Assembly (NCBI GenBank): GCA_021779855.1
Contig: JAJXZW010000007.1
Span: 38,782-102,781 of the forward strand
Reading direction: 5' to 3'
Source: Actinomycetes bacterium
GTDB lineage: Bacteria; Actinomycetota; Acidimicrobiia; Acidimicrobiales; RAAP-2
Length of the DNA stretch: 64,000 bases
Position 1 is the first letter of the stretch, and each line of letters starts with the position of its first letter. This document shows positions 1 through 11,072 of this stretch, piece after piece. Under the pieces are notes generated by a model, which searched no databases, was not told the DNA's origin, and saw only the letters and a program-made list of their open reading frames with translations. Made by a program: the position numbers and the translations under genes.

Positions 1-2
1 AG

Positions 3-473
3 CGGCGCACCGACCGACTGATGGACGAGTCGCGCAGCTACGGCCTGCCGGCCTTCCTCGCCGCGTCGCCGGGGGTGGATTCGGGGCTCATGATCGCCCA
101 GTACGCCCAGGCGGCGCTGGTGAGCGAGATGAAGCGGCTCGCAGCCCCGGCGAGCGTCGACTCGATCCCCTCCTCGGCGATGCAGGAGGACCACGTCTCG
201 ATGGGCTGGCACGCGGCGCGCAAGCTCCGCCGGGCCGTCACGGCCCTCGGTGGGGTCGTGGCGATCGAGCTGATGGCCGCCTCGCGCGCCCTCGCGCTTC
301 GCGCGCCGCTCGCCCCGTCCCCGGTCGCCGCGGCCGTGGCCGAGAGGGTCAACGGCGTCGCCGGGGGTCCGGGTCACGACCGCTGGCTGTCGCCCGAGAT
401 CGCCGGCGTCGTCGAGCTCGTCGAGAGCCGCGAGCTGCTCCAGCTGGCGTCCCGGTTCGTCGCCCTGAGCTAG
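3..473 (+). CDS. hutH: Histidine ammonia-lyase, C-terminal part (5' end outside window)
   Basis: Frame open from window edge; [19 protein letters not shown] is typical HAL C-terminus; directly upstream of hutU/hutI. Confidence 0.9.
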   Translation, partial: RRTDRLMDESRSYGLPAFLAASPGVDSGLMIAQYAQAALVSEMKRLAAPASVDSIPSSAMQEDHVSMGWHAARKLRRAVTALGGVVAIELMAASRALALRAPLAPSPVAAAVAERVNGVAGGPGHDRWLSPEIAGVVELVESRELLQLASRFVALS

Positions 474-480
474 GAGGAAC

Positions 481-2139
481 ATGGAAGGTGCCCGTCCGGT
501 CCGCGCGCCGCGTGGGACCGCCCTCAGCGCCCGTGGCTGGCCCCAGGAGGCGGCCCTGCGCATGCTCCAGAACAACCTCGACCCGGAGGTCGCCGAGCGG
601 CCCGATGACCTCGTCGTCTACGGCGGGACGGGGCGGGCGGCCCGGGACTGGGCGAGCTTCGACGCGCTGGTGCGCACCCTCACCACCCTCGGACCGGACG
701 AGACGATGGTCGTCCAGTCGGGCCGGCCGGTCGGGGTGCTGCGCACCCACGAGTGGGCGCCCCGGGTCGTCATCGCCAACGCCAACCTCGTGCCGGACTG
801 GGCGACCTGGCCCGAGTTCCGCCGGCTCGAGGCGCTCGGGCTCACGATGTACGGCCAGATGACCGCGGGGTCGTGGATCTACATCGGGACCCAGGGGATC
901 CTCCAGGGCACCTACGAGACCTTCGCGGCGGTCGCCGAGCGGCGCTTCGGCGGGACCCTCGCGGGCACGCTCACCCTCACCGCCGGAGCCGGGGGCATGG
1001 GCGGGGCCCAGCCGCTCGCCGTCACGATGAACGACGGCGCGTGCCTGCTCATCGACGTCGACCCCACGAGGCTCGCCCGGCGGGTCGAGCAGCGCTACCT
1101 CGACGAGTGGACGAGCGACCTCGACGACGCCCTCGAGCGGGTCCTCGTCGCCAAGGCCCAGCGCCGCGCGCTGAGCGTCGGCCTGGTCGGCAACGCGGCC
1201 GTCCTCGTGCCCGAGATATTGCGCCGGGGGGTGGCGGTGGACATCGTCACCGACCAGACCTCGGCCCACGACCCCCTGAGCTATCTGCCCGAAGGGGTCG
1301 AGCTCGGCGACTGGCACGACTACGCCGAGAAGAAGCCCGAGGAGTTCACCGACCGGGCTCGCCAGGCGATGGCGCGCCACGTCGAGGCGATGGTCGGGTT
1401 CATGGACGAGGGCGCCGAGGTCTTCGACTACGGGAACTCCCTGCGCGGCGAGGCGCTCGCCGGCGGCTACCCGCGCGCCTTCGACTACCCCGGCTTCGTG
1501 CCGGCGTACATCCGTCCGCTCTTCTGCGAGGGCCGGGGCCCCTTCCGCTGGGCCGCGCTCTCGGGCGACCCGCGCGACATCGCGGCCACCGACCGGGCCG
1601 TGCTCGAGCTCTTCCCCGAGAACGACAGGCTCCGGCGCTGGATCACCAAGGCCGAGGAGCGCGTCGCCTTCCAGGGGCTCCCGGCGCGGATCTGCTGGCT
1701 CGGCTACGGCGAGCGCGACCGGGCGGGGGCCGCCTTCAACCGTCTGGTGGCCCGGGGCGAGGTCGCCGCGCCCCTCGTGATCGGGCGCGACCACCTCGAC
1801 AGTGGGTCGGTGGCCTCGCCGTACCGCGAGACCGAGGGGATGCTCGACGGCTCCGACGCCATCGCCGACTGGCCGCTGCTCAACGCCCTGGTCGCCACGG
1901 CGTCGGGGGCGTCGTGGGTGTCGATCCACCACGGGGGCGGGGTCGGCATCGGGCGATCGATCCACGCGGGGCAGGTCTGCGTGGCCGACGGCACCGACCT
2001 CGCGGGCGAGAAGCTCGAGCGGGTCCTCACGAACGACCCCGCGATGGGCGTTCTGCGCCACGTCGACGCCGGCTACGAGGTGGCCGAGGCGACGGCCGAG
2101 CGGACCGGGCTACGGGTGCCGCTGCGCGAGACGACGTGA
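481..2139 (+). CDS. hutU: Urocanate hydratase
   Basis: 552 aa; [67 protein letters not shown] motifs. Confidence 0.97.
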   Translation: MEGARPVRAPRGTALSARGWPQEAALRMLQNNLDPEVAERPDDLVVYGGTGRAARDWASFDALVRTLTTLGPDETMVVQSGRPVGVLRTHEWAPRVVIANANLVPDWATWPEFRRLEALGLTMYGQMTAGSWIYIGTQGILQGTYETFAAVAERRFGGTLAGTLTLTAGAGGMGGAQPLAVTMNDGACLLIDVDPTRLARRVEQRYLDEWTSDLDDALERVLVAKAQRRALSVGLVGNAAVLVPEILRRGVAVDIVTDQTSAHDPLSYLPEGVELGDWHDYAEKKPEEFTDRARQAMARHVEAMVGFMDEGAEVFDYGNSLRGEALAGGYPRAFDYPGFVPAYIRPLFCEGRGPFRWAALSGDPRDIAATDRAVLELFPENDRLRRWITKAEERVAFQGLPARICWLGYGERDRAGAAFNRLVARGEVAAPLVIGRDHLDSGSVASPYRETEGMLDGSDAIADWPLLNALVATASGASWVSIHHGGGVGIGRSIHAGQVCVADGTDLAGEKLERVLTNDPAMGVLRHVDAGYEVAEATAERTGLRVPLRETT

Positions 2140-3344
2140 CCTCGACGCTCGTCACCCGCATCGGCGAGCTCACGACGAACGACCCGACCCTCGGCGACGG
2201 CACGGCCCTGGGACGTCTTGGGTCCGCGGCCTTCGTCGTCGAGGACGGGCGGGTCGCCTGGGTCGGCTCGGCGAGCGCGGCGCCCGAGTGCGACACGCGC
2301 CTCGACGTCGCGGGTGCGGCCGTCGTGCCGGGGTTCGTCGACTCCCACACCCACCTCGTGTTCGCCGGCGAGCGCAGCGACGAGTTCGAGGCCCGCATGG
2401 CCGGCCGGCCCTACGACGGGGGCGGCATCGCCCGGACCGTGGCGGCGACCCGGGCCGCGAGCGCCGACGAGCTGCGCTCCGGAGTGGCGGCGCGGGTGGG
2501 GGCGCTGCGCGCGGGCGGGGTGACGACCATCGAGGTGAAGTCGGGCTACGAGCTCACGACCGAGGGCGAGGCCCGCGACCTCGAACTGGCCCGTACGGCG
2601 ACCGAGCAGGTCACCTGGCTGGGCGCCCACACGGTACCCCCGGAGTACGCCCACGACCGGGCCGGCTACCTGGCCCTGCTCACCGGCCCGATGCTCGAGC
2701 GGTGCGCACCGCTCGCTCGCTGGGCCGACGTGTTCTGCGACCGGGGCGCGTTCGACCTCGATGAGGCTCGTGCCGTGCTCGAGGCGGCCCGGTCCCGGGG
2801 ACTGGGCTTGCGCCTCCACGCGAACCAGCTCGCCCACGGCGGGGCGGTGCGCCTCGCCGTCGAGCTGGGCGCGGCGAGCGCCGACCACCTCACCCACCTC
2901 GACGAGGGTGACCTCGAGGCACTGGCCGGCTCGTCGACGGTCGCCACGCTGACGCCCGGCGCGGAGTTCTGCACGCGCTCGGCCTACGCTCCGGCGCGCC
3001 GCCTCCTGGACGCGGGGGCGACCGTCGCCCTGTCGACCGACTGCAACCCCGGGACGAGCTACGTGACCTCGATGGCGTTCGTGATCGCACTGGCCGTGCG
3101 CGAGATGGGCCTCACCTGCGACGAGGCCCTGTGGTCGGCCACGCGCGGCGGCGCGCGGGCGCTGCGTCTCGACGACGTCGGACACCTCGGGGTGGGCGCG
3201 CGCGCGGACTTCCTCGTGCTCGACGCGCCCCGGGCCGCGCACCTGGCCTACCGTCCCGGCGCCGACCTCGTCACGACCCACCTCGCGAGCGTCCCGAGCC
3301 GCCCGCTCCGGCACCCGCCGTCACGGCGGTCCGCCGAGCGGTGA
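2136..3344 (+). CDS. hutI: Imidazolonepropionase
   Basis: GTG start overlapping hutU stop (GTGA); [62 protein letters not shown]. Confidence 0.95.
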   Translation: MTSTLVTRIGELTTNDPTLGDGTALGRLGSAAFVVEDGRVAWVGSASAAPECDTRLDVAGAAVVPGFVDSHTHLVFAGERSDEFEARMAGRPYDGGGIARTVAATRAASADELRSGVAARVGALRAGGVTTIEVKSGYELTTEGEARDLELARTATEQVTWLGAHTVPPEYAHDRAGYLALLTGPMLERCAPLARWADVFCDRGAFDLDEARAVLEAARSRGLGLRLHANQLAHGGAVRLAVELGAASADHLTHLDEGDLEALAGSSTVATLTPGAEFCTRSAYAPARRLLDAGATVALSTDCNPGTSYVTSMAFVIALAVREMGLTCDEALWSATRGGARALRLDDVGHLGVGARADFLVLDAPRAAHLAYRPGADLVTTHLASVPSRPLRHPPSRRSAER

Positions 3345-4617
3345 CGCCGCCCGCCCCGCGAGTGGCGGCCCTCGAGACCCGCGAGCTCGTCATCGCCCCC
3401 GGCGGGCGCGGGGCCGTCGGGGGGCCGGGGTCCAGCCCGAGGTGGGCGGCCCCTCGCACGATCTCACCCGGAATCGAGACCGTCCGGCTCGTCGGGGGGA
3501 TCTACGGGGCCCGACGGGACGCCGAGGCGGCGATCGAGCGCCCGCGGGGGCTCTCGACGAGGCGGCCGGCCGGGGCTGGACGCCCCCCTCGCCGGCGGTG
3601 GCCACGGTGCACCGGCCCTCGTCCCTGCTGGTGGGCGGGCCCCGGGCCCGGCGCCACCCTCGGGGACGCGTCGACCGGGTCCGCGCGAAGGGGGGCGAGC
3701 GGGCCGCTCTCGGCCCACACGAGGGAGGGGCCCTCCTCGGTCCGCGATCGGGTCGCGAAGATCGACCACGGGCGCCCCCTCGCCGAGGCGCCGCCGGCGA
3801 CTTCGTCGAGCGCCACCGCGGTGACCCCGGCGTCTTCATTGGCCCGATCGGGAGCGAGCTGCGTGAGTGGGGCCTCCGCGAGGGGCGTGACGCACGGTGC
3901 GCTCGTGCCGCTGAAGGCCCGCCGCTCGATCGCGGACGGTCTGCTGCCCCTCCGGATCCTCGCCGTCTCGGACGCCACAACGGCACCGCCAGGCTGGCGG
4001 CGTCCTTCATCGTCGGGATCGCTGTGGCCCGCGGCCGGTCGGCGTTCGGCATCATGGGCTACGCGACGCGAGTCGCGCGATCGCGACACGGCGGGCTCGC
4101 GCGCCGGTGGGCCCCCGGCCCCTGGTGGACGGTGATGGGCAGTTATCGGCCCGCCCGGAGCGTCGCCCGCCCGTGGTCTCGCTCGAGGTCGTCGTCGTGG
4201 CGTCGACGCCCCATCTCGACTCCGGCCTCCGCCGGTACCGGCTCGTCCTCGTCGCCCCGGCCTCCGGCGGGTCGTCCTCCTCGCCGTCGGCCAGTTCGTG
4301 GTCGGCCCCGTGCGATCGGCCGAGGCGGCCACTGCCCCCGGTCCTGTCCGTCGCGCTGACCCTCCTCGGCCCGTTCGGGGCGAGCGGCGTGCTCGGTGCG
4401 GCCCGGGAGCCCATCTCGCGCTGGAGCTCGATCGGGTGCGTCACGGACGTCTCGCCGGCGTGCTCGGCCGCTCGGCGTGGGGGTCGACCCCGTGGCCCAC
4501 GGGAGCTCGCCCGGGGTGGGCGGTCCGTCGGGCCGACGAGGGTCGTCGGGGTGCGCTGGTGGCGCGGGCGGAGCGCCCGAGACCTGCGCGGCGGGGCGTC
4601 GCCCCTAGGGTGAACCC

Positions 4618-6042
4618 ATGACGACTCCCGTTGCCCCCAGCGACCTGCCGGCCACGCTCGGCGCCCTGCGCGCGTCGGGCTACGTGTCGCGACCCGTGCG
4701 CGCCGAGATGCGCGAGAACCTCGAGGCGCGCCTGGTCACGGGACAGCCCCTCACCGCCACCGTGCTCGGCTACGAGGACTCGGTGCTGCCCCAGCTCGAG
4801 ACGGCGCTGCTGGCCGGCCACGACGTCATCCTGCTCGGCGAGCGGGGCCAGGCCAAGACCCGCATCGTCCGCTCGCTCGTCGAGCTGCTCGACGAGTGGC
4901 TACCGATCGTCGCTGGCTCCGACGTCCGCGACGACCCCTTCCGTCCGATATCGGCCCACGGGATCGCCACCGTCGCCGAACTCGGCGATGACACGCCGCT
5001 CGAGTGGGTGCACCGCAGCCGGCGCTTCGCCGAGAAGCTGGCCTCGCCCGACACCTCGATGGCCGACCTCATCGGCGAGGTCGACCCGATCAAGGTGGCC
5101 GGCGGGCTCTACCTCGACGACCCGCGGGCGCTCAGCTACGGCCTGGTTCCTAAGTCGAACCGCGGGATCTTCGCCATCAACGAGCTCCCCGACCTGGCCG
5201 AGCGGATCCAGGTGGGCCTGCTGAACGTGCTCGAGGAGCGCGACGTCCAGATCCGTGGCCACCTGGTGCGCCTGGACCTCGACGTCATGGTCGTGGCGAC
5301 GGCGAACCCCGAGGACTACACCAACCGGGGCCGTCTCATCACGCCCCTGAAGGACCGCTTCGGCAGCCAGATCCGCACCCACTACCCCGACGACCTCTCC
5401 ACCGAGATCGCCATCGTCCACCAGGAGGCCCACGTGCCGGCGACGCCGGTGCCCCTCGTGGTGCCCTGGTTCATCGAGGAGATCGTCGCGCGGGTCAGCC
5501 ACGTGGCGCGCCGGTCGAACGCCATCAACCAGAAGTCCGGGGTCTCGGTGCGCCTCTCGATCGCCAACTACGAGGTCGTGGTCGCGAGCGCCCTACGCCG
5601 GGCCCTGCGCACCGGCGACACGGCGGTGGTGCCGCGGGTGAGCGACCTCTCGGCGCTCGTCCAGTCGACTCAGGGCAAGATCGAGCTCGACACCCTCGAC
5701 GACGCCGAGGCCGACCAGGTCGTGTCGGCGCTGGTGGCCCTGGCGGTGCGCCAGTGCTTCGCCGAGACGGTCCTGCTGGAGGAGGCGCCCGAGATCGTGG
5801 CCGCCTTCAACGGCGAGGTCGTCGTGCACACCGGCGACGACCTGCCCGACGCGCAGTACGCCAGCACCCTCGAGGCGCTGCCGGTGCTCGCCGCCCCGGT
5901 CGAGCGACTGGCCGGCCCCGAGGCCGGCCCGGGGGAGCGGGCCGCGGCCCTGGAGTTCCTCCTCGAGGGGCTCTACCTCACCAAGCGCCTGGCGAAGGAC
6001 GCCTCCGGGGCCCGGGCGCTCTACCGCTCGAGGGCGCGGTAG
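4618..6042 (+). CDS. MoxR-type AAA ATPase / magnesium-chelatase ChlI-like
   Basis: 474 aa; Walker A-like LLGERGQAKTRIVRSL, IFAINELPDLAERIQVGLLNVLEERDVQIRG; coupled to VWA gene. Confidence 0.9.
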   Translation: MTTPVAPSDLPATLGALRASGYVSRPVRAEMRENLEARLVTGQPLTATVLGYEDSVLPQLETALLAGHDVILLGERGQAKTRIVRSLVELLDEWLPIVAGSDVRDDPFRPISAHGIATVAELGDDTPLEWVHRSRRFAEKLASPDTSMADLIGEVDPIKVAGGLYLDDPRALSYGLVPKSNRGIFAINELPDLAERIQVGLLNVLEERDVQIRGHLVRLDLDVMVVATANPEDYTNRGRLITPLKDRFGSQIRTHYPDDLSTEIAIVHQEAHVPATPVPLVVPWFIEEIVARVSHVARRSNAINQKSGVSVRLSIANYEVVVASALRRALRTGDTAVVPRVSDLSALVQSTQGKIELDTLDDAEADQVVSALVALAVRQCFAETVLLEEAPEIVAAFNGEVVVHTGDDLPDAQYASTLEALPVLAAPVERLAGPEAGPGERAAALEFLLEGLYLTKRLAKDASGARALYRSRAR

Positions 6043-8033
6043 TGGCCGTCCGCTACCGGTTCCGCCGCTTCGGCGAGGGCGACGACTTCGACGACGTCGA
6101 CGCCGAGGAGCTCCTCGGACGCCTGGTCGACGACGTCCTGGAGGACGGCGACCTCGAGGCGGCCCTCGAAAGGCTGCTGCGCGAGGGTTTCGAGACCGCG
6201 GCCGGCGAGCACGTCGAGGGCCTGACCGAGTTGCTCGACCGCTCGCGCCGGCGCCGCCGCGAGCTCGAGGCCCAGGCCGACCCCTCGGGCGAGCTCGAGC
6301 GCTACCGGGAGTGGCTCGAGCACGTCGAGTCGCTCGAGGCGACCGGGCTCGAGGGGCTCCTCGAGGAGGCGGAGGCCTCGGGCGACGAGCGTCGCCGCGA
6401 GGTCACCCGCGACCTCGTGGACCAGCGGCGGATGCAGCGCGACCTGATGAGCGAGCGCTTCACCGAGCGCCTCGGCGAGTACCGGGAGTACGAGTTCGTC
6501 TCGGCCGAGGCGCGTGAGGAGTACGAGCGGCTCATGGCCGAGCTCGAGCGGGACGTCCTCGACACCTACTTCAACCAGTCCAAGGAGTTCCTCGGTCGGC
6601 CCGATCCCGCCGAGCTCGCCCGCTTGCGCGAGATGATGGACGCGCTCTCGACCATGATCGAGCAGGACCGCCGGGGCGAGCCGCTCGATCCCTCCTTCGA
6701 GGAGTTCATGGGGCGCTTCGGCGACTACTTCCCCGGGGCCGAGAGCCTCGAGGACGTGGTGACGATGATGGCCGAGCGCGCCGCCGCCGCCGAGGCGATG
6801 TTCAACTCTCTCTCGGCCGACCAGCAGGCCGAGCTGCGCTCGCTGATGGATCGGCTGCTGGGCGACCTCGACCTGAGCCTCTCGCTCTCGCGCCTGACGG
6901 CGAACCTGCGTGAGGCCACCCCGCAGATCGACTGGAACCGAGCCCACCGGCTGCGCGGCGACGGCGGGTCGTTCGCGCGCTCGACCGACGCCATCGAGCA
7001 GCTCGGCCAGCTGCGCCAGCTCGAGGACTTCCTCGGGCGGGCCGACCCCGCCCAGGGGCTGCCCGAGGTCGACGTCGAGGCGATCCGCCGCCACCTGGGC
7101 GACGACGCGGCCCGCCACGTCGAGCGGCTGCAGCGGGCGCTGCGGTCGCTGCGCGAGAGCGGCTTCGTCGACCGCAACGGCCGCCGGCTCGAGTTGAGCG
7201 CGAAGGGTGTTCGCCAGATCGGCCGGCTGGCGCTGCGCGCCCTCTTCGCGCGCCTGCGCGACACGCCCGATCTGACGGGCCACGCGAGCGCGACGCTCGC
7301 GCGCGGGGGGGACCGCGAGGAGACCTCGACGCCGTGGGAGCCGGGCGCGCCGGTGACCCTGCACCTGGGCCACACCCTGTACAACGCGCTGGTGCGCCAG
7401 GGGCCGGGAACCCCCGTGCGCCTGCACCCCGACGACTTCGAGGTCGAGGAGTACGAGGCGCTGCGCCGCTCGGCGACGGTCTTCGCTATCGACCTCTCGT
7501 TGTCGATGGCCATGCGGGGCAACCTGGTCCCGGCGAAGAAGATGGTCCTCGCGCTCACCCAGCTCATCGCGAGTCGGTTCCCGCGCGACTACGTGGCGGT
7601 GGTCGGGTTCGGGGAGCGGGCGGTGGAGCTGCGCATCGAGGACATCCCGTCGCTCACCATCAACTACAACTACGGCACCAACTTCCAGCACGCCCTCGCG
7701 CTCTCGCGCCATCTCCTGCGCAACGAGCGCGGCGAGCGCCAGGTCGTCGTGGTGACCGACGGCGAGCCCACGGCCCACCTGAGCGAGACGGGCGAGCCGT
7801 TCTTCGCCTGGCCGCCGGTGCGCGAGACGCTGGACAGGACCATGGCCGAGGTCCTGCGCTGCACGCGCGCGGGGATCACGATCAACACCTTCGCCCTCGA
7901 CATCGAGCGCAGCCAGTTCCCCTTCGTCGAGCAGATCGCCCGGGTCAACGGGGGGCGGCTCTTCTACACCGACGTCGACGACCTGGGCGCCTACGTGCTC
8001 GACGACTTCGTCACCCACCGCCGGGCCGTCTAG
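6042..8033 (+). CDS. VWA-domain protein, partner of MoxR ATPase
   Basis: GTG start overlapping upstream stop (TAGTG); MIDAS-like FAIDLSLSMAM; VVVVTDGEPTAH. Confidence 0.88.
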   Translation: MAVRYRFRRFGEGDDFDDVDAEELLGRLVDDVLEDGDLEAALERLLREGFETAAGEHVEGLTELLDRSRRRRRELEAQADPSGELERYREWLEHVESLEATGLEGLLEEAEASGDERRREVTRDLVDQRRMQRDLMSERFTERLGEYREYEFVSAEAREEYERLMAELERDVLDTYFNQSKEFLGRPDPAELARLREMMDALSTMIEQDRRGEPLDPSFEEFMGRFGDYFPGAESLEDVVTMMAERAAAAEAMFNSLSADQQAELRSLMDRLLGDLDLSLSLSRLTANLREATPQIDWNRAHRLRGDGGSFARSTDAIEQLGQLRQLEDFLGRADPAQGLPEVDVEAIRRHLGDDAARHVERLQRALRSLRESGFVDRNGRRLELSAKGVRQIGRLALRALFARLRDTPDLTGHASATLARGGDREETSTPWEPGAPVTLHLGHTLYNALVRQGPGTPVRLHPDDFEVEEYEALRRSATVFAIDLSLSMAMRGNLVPAKKMVLALTQLIASRFPRDYVAVVGFGERAVELRIEDIPSLTINYNYGTNFQHALALSRHLLRNERGERQVVVVTDGEPTAHLSETGEPFFAWPPVRETLDRTMAEVLRCTRAGITINTFALDIERSQFPFVEQIARVNGGRLFYTDVDDLGAYVLDDFVTHRRAV

Positions 8034-8132
8034 GCCCGCCGCGCCCGACGGCGCCGACACCCGCCGGGGCCCTCGGGCCCTTCTCAGTTTCCATTTGCGC
8101 GGCGGGCCCCGGGCGGGCCACAATGACACGGT

Positions 8133-8142
8133 TGTAATTACA
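8133..8142. promoter_or_regulatory. Palindrome TGTAATTACA upstream of whiB-like gene
   Basis: Perfect 10-bp palindrome about 40 bp upstream of the start codon. Confidence 0.4.
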
Positions 8143-8174
8143 TCGGTGGCGTCAGCGGCCGTCAGGGAGGGAAC

Positions 8175-8450
8175 GTGGACATCGTCGAACTGTTGGGTGG
8201 CCTCGAGGACCGGGGGTGGCAGGCCCGCGCGAACTGCATGGGCGTCGACCCCGACCTGTTCTTCCCCGAGCGGGGGGCCTCAACCCGTGAGGCCAAGGAG
8301 GTCTGCCGGGGGTGCGTGGTCAAAGAGGAGTGCCTGGAGTACGCGCTCGACAACGGCGAGAAGTTCGGGATCTGGGGCGGCATGAGCGAGCGTGAGCGGC
8401 GCCGGCTACGGCGCGCCCGGGCCCTCGAGCGCCGCGCCAAGGCCGGCTGA
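8175..8450 (+). CDS. WhiB-family Fe-S transcriptional regulator
   Basis: C...CxxC...C spacing (NCMG, VCRGCVVKEEC) plus GIWGGMSERERRRLRR. Confidence 0.96.
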   Translation: MDIVELLGGLEDRGWQARANCMGVDPDLFFPERGASTREAKEVCRGCVVKEECLEYALDNGEKFGIWGGMSERERRRLRRARALERRAKAG

Positions 8451-9257
8451 GCCGACCCGCGCCTCGATCGTTGCGGTCTCGCTGAGCCCGAGGCGCGCCC
8501 GTCGCGCCGGGTCGGTGCGCTCGAGCAGCGCTCTCGGGGCGAGGCCGACGAGCTCGCAGGTGAGCACTCGCTCCTCGCCTAGGCGGGCGCTCACCGCGTC
8601 GTAGACCTCGGCCGGGCCCTCGAGCAGCGGGTCGAGGAGGTTGCAGCTGATCTGTGGGCCCGCCCGCAGCGCGAAGGCGAGTGCGCGCACGTGGGGCCCG
8701 CGCAGTGACCGGGCCACGTCGCGGGCCTCGTCCATGGCCGTGTCGCGCAGGCGCAGGTTCCACGCGACGAGGATCCCACGCGCGCCCAGCGCGCTCGCCC
8801 CGAGGCGCGGGTGGGCCCGGCCCGGCCCGAGGTCGGGGGAGAGGCCCCGGAAGGCGTGACGGCGCACCTCGGGCAGCGAGCGCACCGTCCCGTCGGCGAG
8901 CGGTCCGTAGAGGAAGACCGGGATCCCGAGTGCGGTGGCGAACCAGGTCGCGGCGGCGTCGCGGGCGCGCACGGCGGCGGCCAGGTCGCCCTCGAGCGAG
9001 ACGAAGGGGACCACGTCGAGGGCGCCGAGGCGGGGGTGCACACCGACGTGGCCGGTGAGGTCGAGCCGGGCCGCCGCGACCCGCGCCAGGCGGCGCAGGT
9101 CGGCCTCGAGGGCGTCGGGCCCGCCGATCATCGTGAGGACGGCGCGACCGTGGTCGTCGTCGTGGTGGAGGTCGCGCAGCGACGCGCCGGCGAAGGCTCC
9201 TAGGAGCTCGGCCTCGTCGCGTGAGGGGACCGAGAGGTTAGCGACGCACTCGAGCAC
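8406..9257 (-). CDS. Glutamate formiminotransferase-like protein (FTCD N-terminal family)
   Basis: LECVANLSVPSRD, DDDHGRAVLTMIG, GVHPRLGALDVVPFVSL, FLYGPLA, QISCNLLDP. Confidence 0.85.
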   Translation of the reverse strand: MLECVANLSVPSRDEAELLGAFAGASLRDLHHDDDHGRAVLTMIGGPDALEADLRRLARVAAARLDLTGHVGVHPRLGALDVVPFVSLEGDLAAAVRARDAAATWFATALGIPVFLYGPLADGTVRSLPEVRRHAFRGLSPDLGPGRAHPRLGASALGARGILVAWNLRLRDTAMDEARDVARSLRGPHVRALAFALRAGPQISCNLLDPLLEGPAEVYDAVSARLGEERVLTCELVGLAPRALLERTDPARRARLGLSETATIEARVGSAGLGAALEGPGAP

Positions 9258-9259
9258 CG

Positions 9260-9508
9260 CTACGAGGCGGCGCCCCTCACCCGCAGGCGACGGCGCTCGC
9301 GCGCGATGCGACGGCGCTCGCGCTCGCTCTTGCCGCCCCACACGCCGTGGTCGACGTGGTTGGCCAGCGCGTACTCGAGGCACGCGTGCGAGACGGGGCA
9401 GCTGGCGCAGATCCGCTGGGCTGCGATGACCCCGACACCGTCGCGCGGGAAGAAGGTCTCGGCGGGGTAGTCACGGCACAGGCCGTCGGCCATCCATTCG
9501 GTGCCCAT
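9260..9508 (-). CDS. WhiB-family transcriptional regulator
   Basis: LCRDYPAETFFP, ICASCPVSHACLEYAL, HGVWGGKSERERRRI. Confidence 0.96.
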   Translation of the reverse strand: MGTEWMADGLCRDYPAETFFPRDGVGVIAAQRICASCPVSHACLEYALANHVDHGVWGGKSERERRRIARERRRLRVRGAAS

Positions 9509-9663
9509 GGGACCTCCTTCACCCTCACCCTAGCCATGTCGGGGGCGCGCGACCCTTTACATTTCGTGAGACCTCACGCCTCGGGTTTCCCTGTGAATCG
9601 CCGCGTGCGCCGCCCCGGGGAACGCGGCCGGGCCGGCGGTAGACTGGCGGCGAGAGGAGCGCC

Positions 9664-9954
9664 GTGAGCCAGGTCCCCACCAGCAGCGAGAGCACCGAGG
9701 TCGTCGAGCCCGTCGGCCACGTCCAGATCGTCTACCTGGGGCCCGTCGCGCCCCACTGGGAGTGCCGGATGGTCTACGGCGACGAGGAGCAGATCCAGGC
9801 CTTCGTGGACCGGGTGGACGCCCGCCTGCGGTTCCTGCCCCCCCACGACCCCCAGTTCCGTAGGAACCGGGAGCGGGTGAACCGCGACGCCGAGCGCGAG
9901 GGCCTGATCGTGGAGTGGAACCTCGGCTACGACGAGGAGCCGGCCCAGGCCTAG
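9664..9954 (+). CDS. Conserved-looking hypothetical protein (96 aa)
   Basis: GTG start; compact ORF; not recognised. Confidence 0.6.
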   Translation: MSQVPTSSESTEVVEPVGHVQIVYLGPVAPHWECRMVYGDEEQIQAFVDRVDARLRFLPPHDPQFRRNRERVNRDAEREGLIVEWNLGYDEEPAQA

Positions 9955-11072
9955 GCGAGGGGCGAGGTCGTCACCCGCTCGAGCCACGCCTCGGGCTCGC
10001 GCAGCTCGGCGTCGGTGGCGAGGCCGTCCACGCGCAACAGGGCGCCGAAGACCTCTAGGCCGTGGGCCGCGGCCAGGGTCGCGACGAAACGCGCGGCCTC
10101 GTCCACGTGGGGGCCCTGGAGCGAGATCCCGAAGAGCGCCGCGGCGGCGTCCTCGCCCCGGGCGTCACTCAGGCGGTGGCGCAGGACGGCCTCGGCGAGC
10201 CCGGGGCGCGGCCCGAGGAGCGTCTCGGTGACCGACTGGGCGACGGCGTTGAAGTAGGCCGCGAGCACCGCCGTCGCGGCGTTGATCGCCCGGGTGGCGG
10301 GGCTGTCGTCGGGCACCTCGAGGCCCTCGAGCAGTGACGAGGGGTCGTTCATCAACGCGGCGAGGTCGCCGCCGTCGGCCAGCGACTGGAGCCGGCCGAG
10401 GATGTCCCCCTGGACGGCGCGGGCCTCGCCCACGGCGTCGAGCAGGAGGGCGCGCAGGGCGTCACCGGTGCCGGGCTGGGTGAGCACCCGCGAGGCCACG
10501 AACTCCTGGGCCAGGGCGAAGACGTAGACCTCGTCGTGGCCGAGGCTCCAGGCGTCCGCAAAGGCGGTGAGGTTGTTGAGCACGATCAGGTGGCGCCCGT
10601 CGATGCGCGGCAGCGGCAGGGCCGCGAGGGACCACGCGCGCTCGGAGAAGTGGCCGGCGACCGACCCGGTCTGGAACCCCGTGACGAGGGGGCCGAGGGT
10701 GGCGGCCATCTGGGCCACCAGGGCGCCCTCGTCCCCGTCGGGCAGGGCGGGCATCGGCCCGCCCGCCCCGATGAGGGGCTCGAGCAGCGGCCGCCACTGG
10801 GCGAGGGCCGCCAGGGTGAGGGCGGTGCGATTGGACGCCTCCAGCGACGGGTCGACGTCGGTGCCGAGCAGGGTGGCCACGTGGCGCGCGACGAGGGGGG
10901 CGAACTCCTCGAGGCGCGGTCGCTCGACCGGCGAGGGGTTGGGGTCGCCATCCTCGCCCCGGGCCACCGAGACGGCCAGCTGCTGGGCCGCCTGGTACCA
11001 GGCGTCGGGACCCTGGCGGCCGAGGAGCGAAAAGATGTCCCCGAACATGTCGCCGAAGGGGTTATGGGTCAC
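9951..11072 (-). CDS. Zincin-like (F420-associated/DUF2342-type) protein with degenerate HExxH
   Basis: Overall architecture resembles the zincin family; expected HExxH region reads ALAQEFVASRVL; 4-bp ATGA overlap with upstream gene. Confidence 0.7.
   Translation of the reverse strand: MTHNPFGDMFGDIFSLLGRQGPDAWYQAAQQLAVSVARGEDGDPNPSPVERPRLEEFAPLVARHVATLLGTDVDPSLEASNRTALTLAALAQWRPLLEPLIGAGGPMPALPDGDEGALVAQMAATLGPLVTGFQTGSVAGHFSERAWSLAALPLPRIDGRHLIVLNNLTAFADAWSLGHDEVYVFALAQEFVASRVLTQPGTGDALRALLLDAVGEARAVQGDILGRLQSLADGGDLAALMNDPSSLLEGLEVPDDSPATRAINAATAVLAAYFNAVAQSVTETLLGPRPGLAEAVLRHRLSDARGEDAAAALFGISLQGPHVDEAARFVATLAAAHGLEVFGALLRVDGLATDAELREPEAWLERVTTSPLA

Noticed and set aside
349-2061. Long minus-strand ORF (570 aa) opposite hutU
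   Set aside because: Shadow ORF of high-GC codon usage; Arg/Pro/Gly-rich, and the plus strand encodes clear urocanate hydratase
2073-3314. Minus-strand 413-aa ORF opposite hutI
   Set aside because: Shadow ORF; plus strand encodes recognisable imidazolonepropionase
6021-8129. Minus-strand 702-aa ORF opposite VWA gene
   Set aside because: Composition typical of antisense GC-rich frame; no domain motifs
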